From NCBI GenBank assembly GCA_007122945.1, contig SKSP01000477.1:1-15442 (forward strand): 15,442 nucleotides of DNA, in the 5' to 3' direction. Positions 13,492 through 15,442 of the stretch are shown here, one piece after another. The notes under the pieces are model-generated. The model searched no databases. It was not told the DNA's origin and was given only the letters and a program-made list of their open reading frames with translations. This DNA is from Ilumatobacteraceae bacterium (GTDB lineage Bacteria > Actinomycetota > Acidimicrobiia > Acidimicrobiales > Ilumatobacteraceae). Numbering within the stretch: position 1 is the first letter of the stretch; every line of letters begins with the position of its first letter. The position numbers and the translations under genes are program-made.

Positions 13492-14635
13492 GCACGATCA
13501 CACCTCGGAGGTTGGTCCCGTCGCGCATCGCCTGGTAGCCGACGTTGATGTCGGCGAGCGCGTACCGCTCGGTGATCAGCTCGTCGAGCTTGAGCTGGCC
13601 GTCGCGGTACATCGCGAGCAGCTTGGGGATGTCGGCCCGCGGGTTCAACGAGCCGAAGATCGTCCCCTTGATCTCCTTGTTCCACATCGCCAGCTCGAAC
13701 AGGTTGACCGACGACTCCGTCTGGGTGATCGGCGCGATGGCGGTCACGACGATCGTGCCGCCCTTACCGGCGAGTTGGGTCCCGAGCGCCATCATCTCGC
13801 CGTGCAGGACGCCCGGCGTCATGATCACCTTGTCGGCCATCTGCCCCCACGACAGCTCGGCGACGGCCGGCAGGGCCTCCTCCATCGACGCGAACGTGTG
13901 CGTGGCACCGAACTCCATCGCCTTCTCACGCTTGAACTCCACCGGGTCCACGGCGATCACGTGCTTGGCGCCCGCCATCTTCGCCCCCTGGACGGCGTTG
14001 ATGCCGATCCCACCGATCCCGACCACCACCACGGTGTCGCCGGCCTGCACGGCCGCCCGGTTCGTCGCCGATCCCCACCCGGTCGCGACACCGCACGACA
14101 CGAGCGCCACGGCATCGAGCGGCAGGTCGGGCTCGACCTTGATCACCTGCGATTCGGCGACGCACGAGTACTCGGCGAACGTGCCCAGCTTGGCGAACAG
14201 GTTGACGTCGGTGCCGTCGGCGAGCCGGTGTCGGCTCGTCCCGTCGGTGATCATGCCCTTCTGGAAGGCCCCGGCGCCGGCGTCGCAGAGGTTCTGGCGG
14301 CCCGTCGAGCAGTACCGGCACCGACCGCAGGACGGGATGAACGACGCCGACACGTGATCACCCGGGGCGACGGAGCTGACGCCCGCTCCGACCTGCTCGA
14401 TCACACCCGACCCTTCGTGGCCGCCGATGATCGGGAAGAAGCTCTCGATCCCCATCATCTCCCACGCCTCCTCGGGCGGGACCATGTCACCGGTGACGAT
14501 GTGCTCGTCGCTGTGGCACATGCCGGCCGCGGCCCACCGCACGACGACCTCACCGGCCTTCGGCGGATCGACCTCCACCTCGGTCACCTCCCAGGGCTGG
14601 TCGGTGCCCCGCACGATCGCTGCTCTGCACTTCAC
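13481..14635 (-). CDS. NDMA-dependent (mycofactocin-associated) alcohol dehydrogenase
   Basis: The 384-residue zinc-dependent medium-chain dehydrogenase oxidises alcohols to aldehydes in the cytoplasm. Catalytic zinc ligands are Cys40 (GMCHSDEH), His73/Glu74 (IGGHEGSG) and Cys181 (SCGVATGWG). Structural zinc is held by Cys103, 106, 109 and 117 (CGRCRYCSTGRQNLC). The Rossmann loop is GIGGIG (206-211), with Asp230 at the end of the next strand favouring NAD over NADP. Overall wording (GDMVPPEEAWEMMGIESFFPIIGGHEGSG; AGAGAFQKGMITDGTSRHR) matches the actinobacterial NDMA-dependent family (Rxyl_3153 type), whose bound NAD is thought to be re-oxidised through mycofactocin. No mycofactocin gene is in the window. 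The GTG start has a strong Shine-Dalgarno sequence (GGGGGAGGA, 14641-14649). It is the first gene of the operon with moxR and the VWA gene. Confidence 0.93.
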   Translation of the reverse strand: MKCRAAIVRGTDQPWEVTEVEVDPPKAGEVVVRWAAAGMCHSDEHIVTGDMVPPEEAWEMMGIESFFPIIGGHEGSGVIEQVGAGVSSVAPGDHVSASFIPSCGRCRYCSTGRQNLCDAGAGAFQKGMITDGTSRHRLADGTDVNLFAKLGTFAEYSCVAESQVIKVEPDLPLDAVALVSCGVATGWGSATNRAAVQAGDTVVVVGIGGIGINAVQGAKMAGAKHVIAVDPVEFKREKAMEFGATHTFASMEEALPAVAELSWGQMADKVIMTPGVLHGEMMALGTQLAGKGGTIVVTAIAPITQTESSVNLFELAMWNKEIKGTIFGSLNPRADIPKLLAMYRDGQLKLDELITERYALADINVGYQAMRDGTNLRGVIVHGG

Positions 14636-14640
14636 GCCTG

Positions 14641-14649
14641 TCCTCCCCC
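14641..14649 (-). promoter_or_regulatory. Strong ribosome binding site of the alcohol dehydrogenase gene
   Basis: GGGGGAGGA on the minus strand places GGAGG 6 nt before the GTG at 14635 and fixes that start. It is the clearest Shine-Dalgarno sequence in the window, since most other genes here look leaderless or coupled. The rest of 14650-14706 holds two direct copies of GCCGGGCCG (14686-14694 and 14702-14710) and no clear promoter. Confidence 0.75.
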
Positions 14650-14706
14650 GTTCATCCGATGCTGATCCGCAACCTACCCACGCAGGCCGGGCCGACGTAG
14701 AGCCGG

Positions 14707-14732
14707 GCCGGACATCGGCGACGATCTCCGGC
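14707..14732 (-). terminator. Hairpin directly after the thioesterase stop
   Basis: The minus strand reads GCCGGA-G-ATCG-TCGC-CGAT-G-TCCGGC: ten base pairs with one G-G mismatch and a 4-nt loop. It abuts the TGA stop (14733-14735). It has no U tract, but its compact form and position suggest a terminator separating the thioesterase gene from the dehydrogenase operon. A 3'-end stabiliser is the alternative. Confidence 0.5.
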
Positions 14733-15179
14733 TCAACGCGGTGCCGACACCCGATAGGTCATGAACCCGCGGGCGACCCCGCTCCCGTCGGGGACCATCA
14801 CCTCGGCCTCGCAGAACACGATCGAACGTCCCCGTCGGGTGACCCATCCCTCGGCGATCATGTCCTGCTCGACGACGGCACCGTGGAACTGGACGTGCAG
14901 GTCGATCGTGGCGAACGTGACGTCGTCGTCGTACCCGACGCCGATCGCGGGCACGACGACGCAGTCCACCAGTGTCGCGATCGCGCCGCCGTGGACGACG
15001 CCGGCCGGCTGGGTCAGCTCGAAGCGCCACGGCAGGCGCATCCGGCAGTAGCCGTCGCGGACATCCTCGATGTCGACGCCGACCAGCTTCGGGAAGTACG
15101 GCTCGGCCCACTCCGCGTAGTTCGACCAGCGGGCGAGTCGTCCGGGAAGGGCAGGGGCGAAATCGGCAGCTCGCGACAC
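14733..15179 (-). CDS. PaaI-family hotdog thioesterase
   Basis: The product of 148 residues has the usual length for this family. The hotdog signature is GVVHGGAIATLVDCVV with His63-Gly-Gly and the likely catalytic Asp72, followed by TIDLHVQFHGAVVEQDMIAEGWVTRRGRSIVFCEAEV. These enzymes hydrolyse acyl-CoA thioesters in the cytoplasm; the substrate is not evident. The frame is open upstream beyond 15300, but that part is out of frame over the receiver-domain gene and is low-complexity Arg/Ser/Thr. GTG 15179 is preferred because a TACCGT hexamer lies 7 nt before it (leaderless). GTG 15188 is the alternative, adding 3 residues. Confidence 0.88.
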   Translation of the reverse strand: MSRAADFAPALPGRLARWSNYAEWAEPYFPKLVGVDIEDVRDGYCRMRLPWRFELTQPAGVVHGGAIATLVDCVVVPAIGVGYDDDVTFATIDLHVQFHGAVVEQDMIAEGWVTRRGRSIVFCEAEVMVPDGSGVARGFMTYRVSAPR

Positions 15180-15186
15180 GGCGGCC

Positions 15187-15192
15187 ACGGTA
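15187..15192 (-). promoter_or_regulatory. -10 hexamer TACCGT of the thioesterase gene
   Basis: TACCGT on the minus strand (TANNNT type) ends 7 nt before GTG 15179, the same spacing as at valS. No good -35 is visible. It lies in the short gap after the upstream receiver-domain gene, implying a separate, leaderless transcript. Confidence 0.4.
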
Positions 15193-15204
15193 GATGGCGG
15201 GCGG

Positions 15205-15442
15205 TCACTCGTCCCGATCGTCGAGGACGGCGCGCACCTTGCGCGCCAGGTCCGCCGGCCGGTACGGCTTGCCGAGGAGGTGCACGCCCGGGTCGAGGCG
15301 ACCGTGGTGCACGATCGCGTTGTCGGTGTACCCCGACGTGAACAGCACCCGCAGGTCGGGCTGGATCCCGACCGCCGCCTCGGCGAGGTCGGCACCACCC
15401 ATCCCCCCCGGCATCACCACGTCGGTGAAGAGCAGGTCGAAG
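15205..15442 (-). CDS. C-terminal part of a response-regulator receiver domain (truncated by window edge)
   Basis: Seventy-eight residues before the stop are present and the gene continues beyond 15442. The visible part begins FDLLFTDVVMPGGMGG, with the phospho-acceptor Asp encoded at 15421-15423. The conserved Thr/Ser follows in VLFTSGYTD, then the conserved Lys in LLGKPYRPADLARKVRAVLD. The protein ends right after the receiver fold, so the receiver is C-terminal. The SGYT and LxKPY wording is typical of receivers attached to hybrid histidine kinases, though a stand-alone response regulator cannot be excluded. Its stop lies 17 nt before the nearest thioesterase start. Confidence 0.88.
   Translation of the reverse strand, partial: FDLLFTDVVMPGGMGGADLAEAAVGIQPDLRVLFTSGYTDNAIVHHGRLDPGVHLLGKPYRPADLARKVRAVLDDRDE

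Noticed and set aside
15189..15398. Thioesterase start near 15398
   Set aside because: The added residues are low-complexity and overlap the receiver-domain gene in another frame. The hotdog family length is reached from 15179.

Overview
The window is GC-rich DNA (nearly every codon ends in G or C) from an actinomycete. The protein repertoire (SARP/BTAD regulator, LCP ligase, actinobacterial surface repeat, NDMA-dependent alcohol dehydrogenase, leaderless promoters) fits Acidimicrobiia, possibly an Ilumatobacter relative. That placement is inference from style and gene content, not a search result.

Layout. Bases 1-220 carry a non-coding array of 40-bp tandem repeats that runs off the left edge. 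Bases 245-6350 form a three-gene block: a secreted lipoprotein gene (+), a large AAA/TPR/SARP regulator gene (-), and a surface beta-helix protein with a collagen-like segment (+). The regulator is divergent from the surface protein gene and its 3' end overlaps the lipoprotein gene. Both exported-protein genes are preceded by the same promoter: two heptads at 11-bp pitch, 8 bp, a -10-like hexamer, 6 bp, start codon. This is the published geometry of SARP-activated promoters, so the regulator probably controls both flanking genes. It is the most interesting item here.

Bases 6427-11459 hold three co-directional genes, each with its own leaderless-type promoter: a valyl-tRNA synthetase of the short type, a Thr-rich L,D-transpeptidase, and an LCP-family cell-wall polymer ligase. 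The last two both build the cell envelope. A short convergent intergenic region with a hairpin follows.

Bases 11561-15442 are all on the minus strand. In transcription order they are the C-terminal end of a response-regulator receiver domain (cut by the window edge), a PaaI-type thioesterase with its own promoter and terminator-like hairpin, and then a tightly packed operon of NDMA-dependent alcohol dehydrogenase, MoxR ATPase and VWA protein. The operon suggests a MoxR/VWA chaperone pair serving an alcohol dehydrogenase. The VWA gene has a start-codon problem: its frame is open and codon-biased up to the MoxR stop, but has no ATG, GTG or TTG there.

Most genes start 6-9 nt after a -10-like hexamer, which points to widespread leaderless translation. 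Only the dehydrogenase has a textbook Shine-Dalgarno sequence, with a second possible one at the surface-protein gene.
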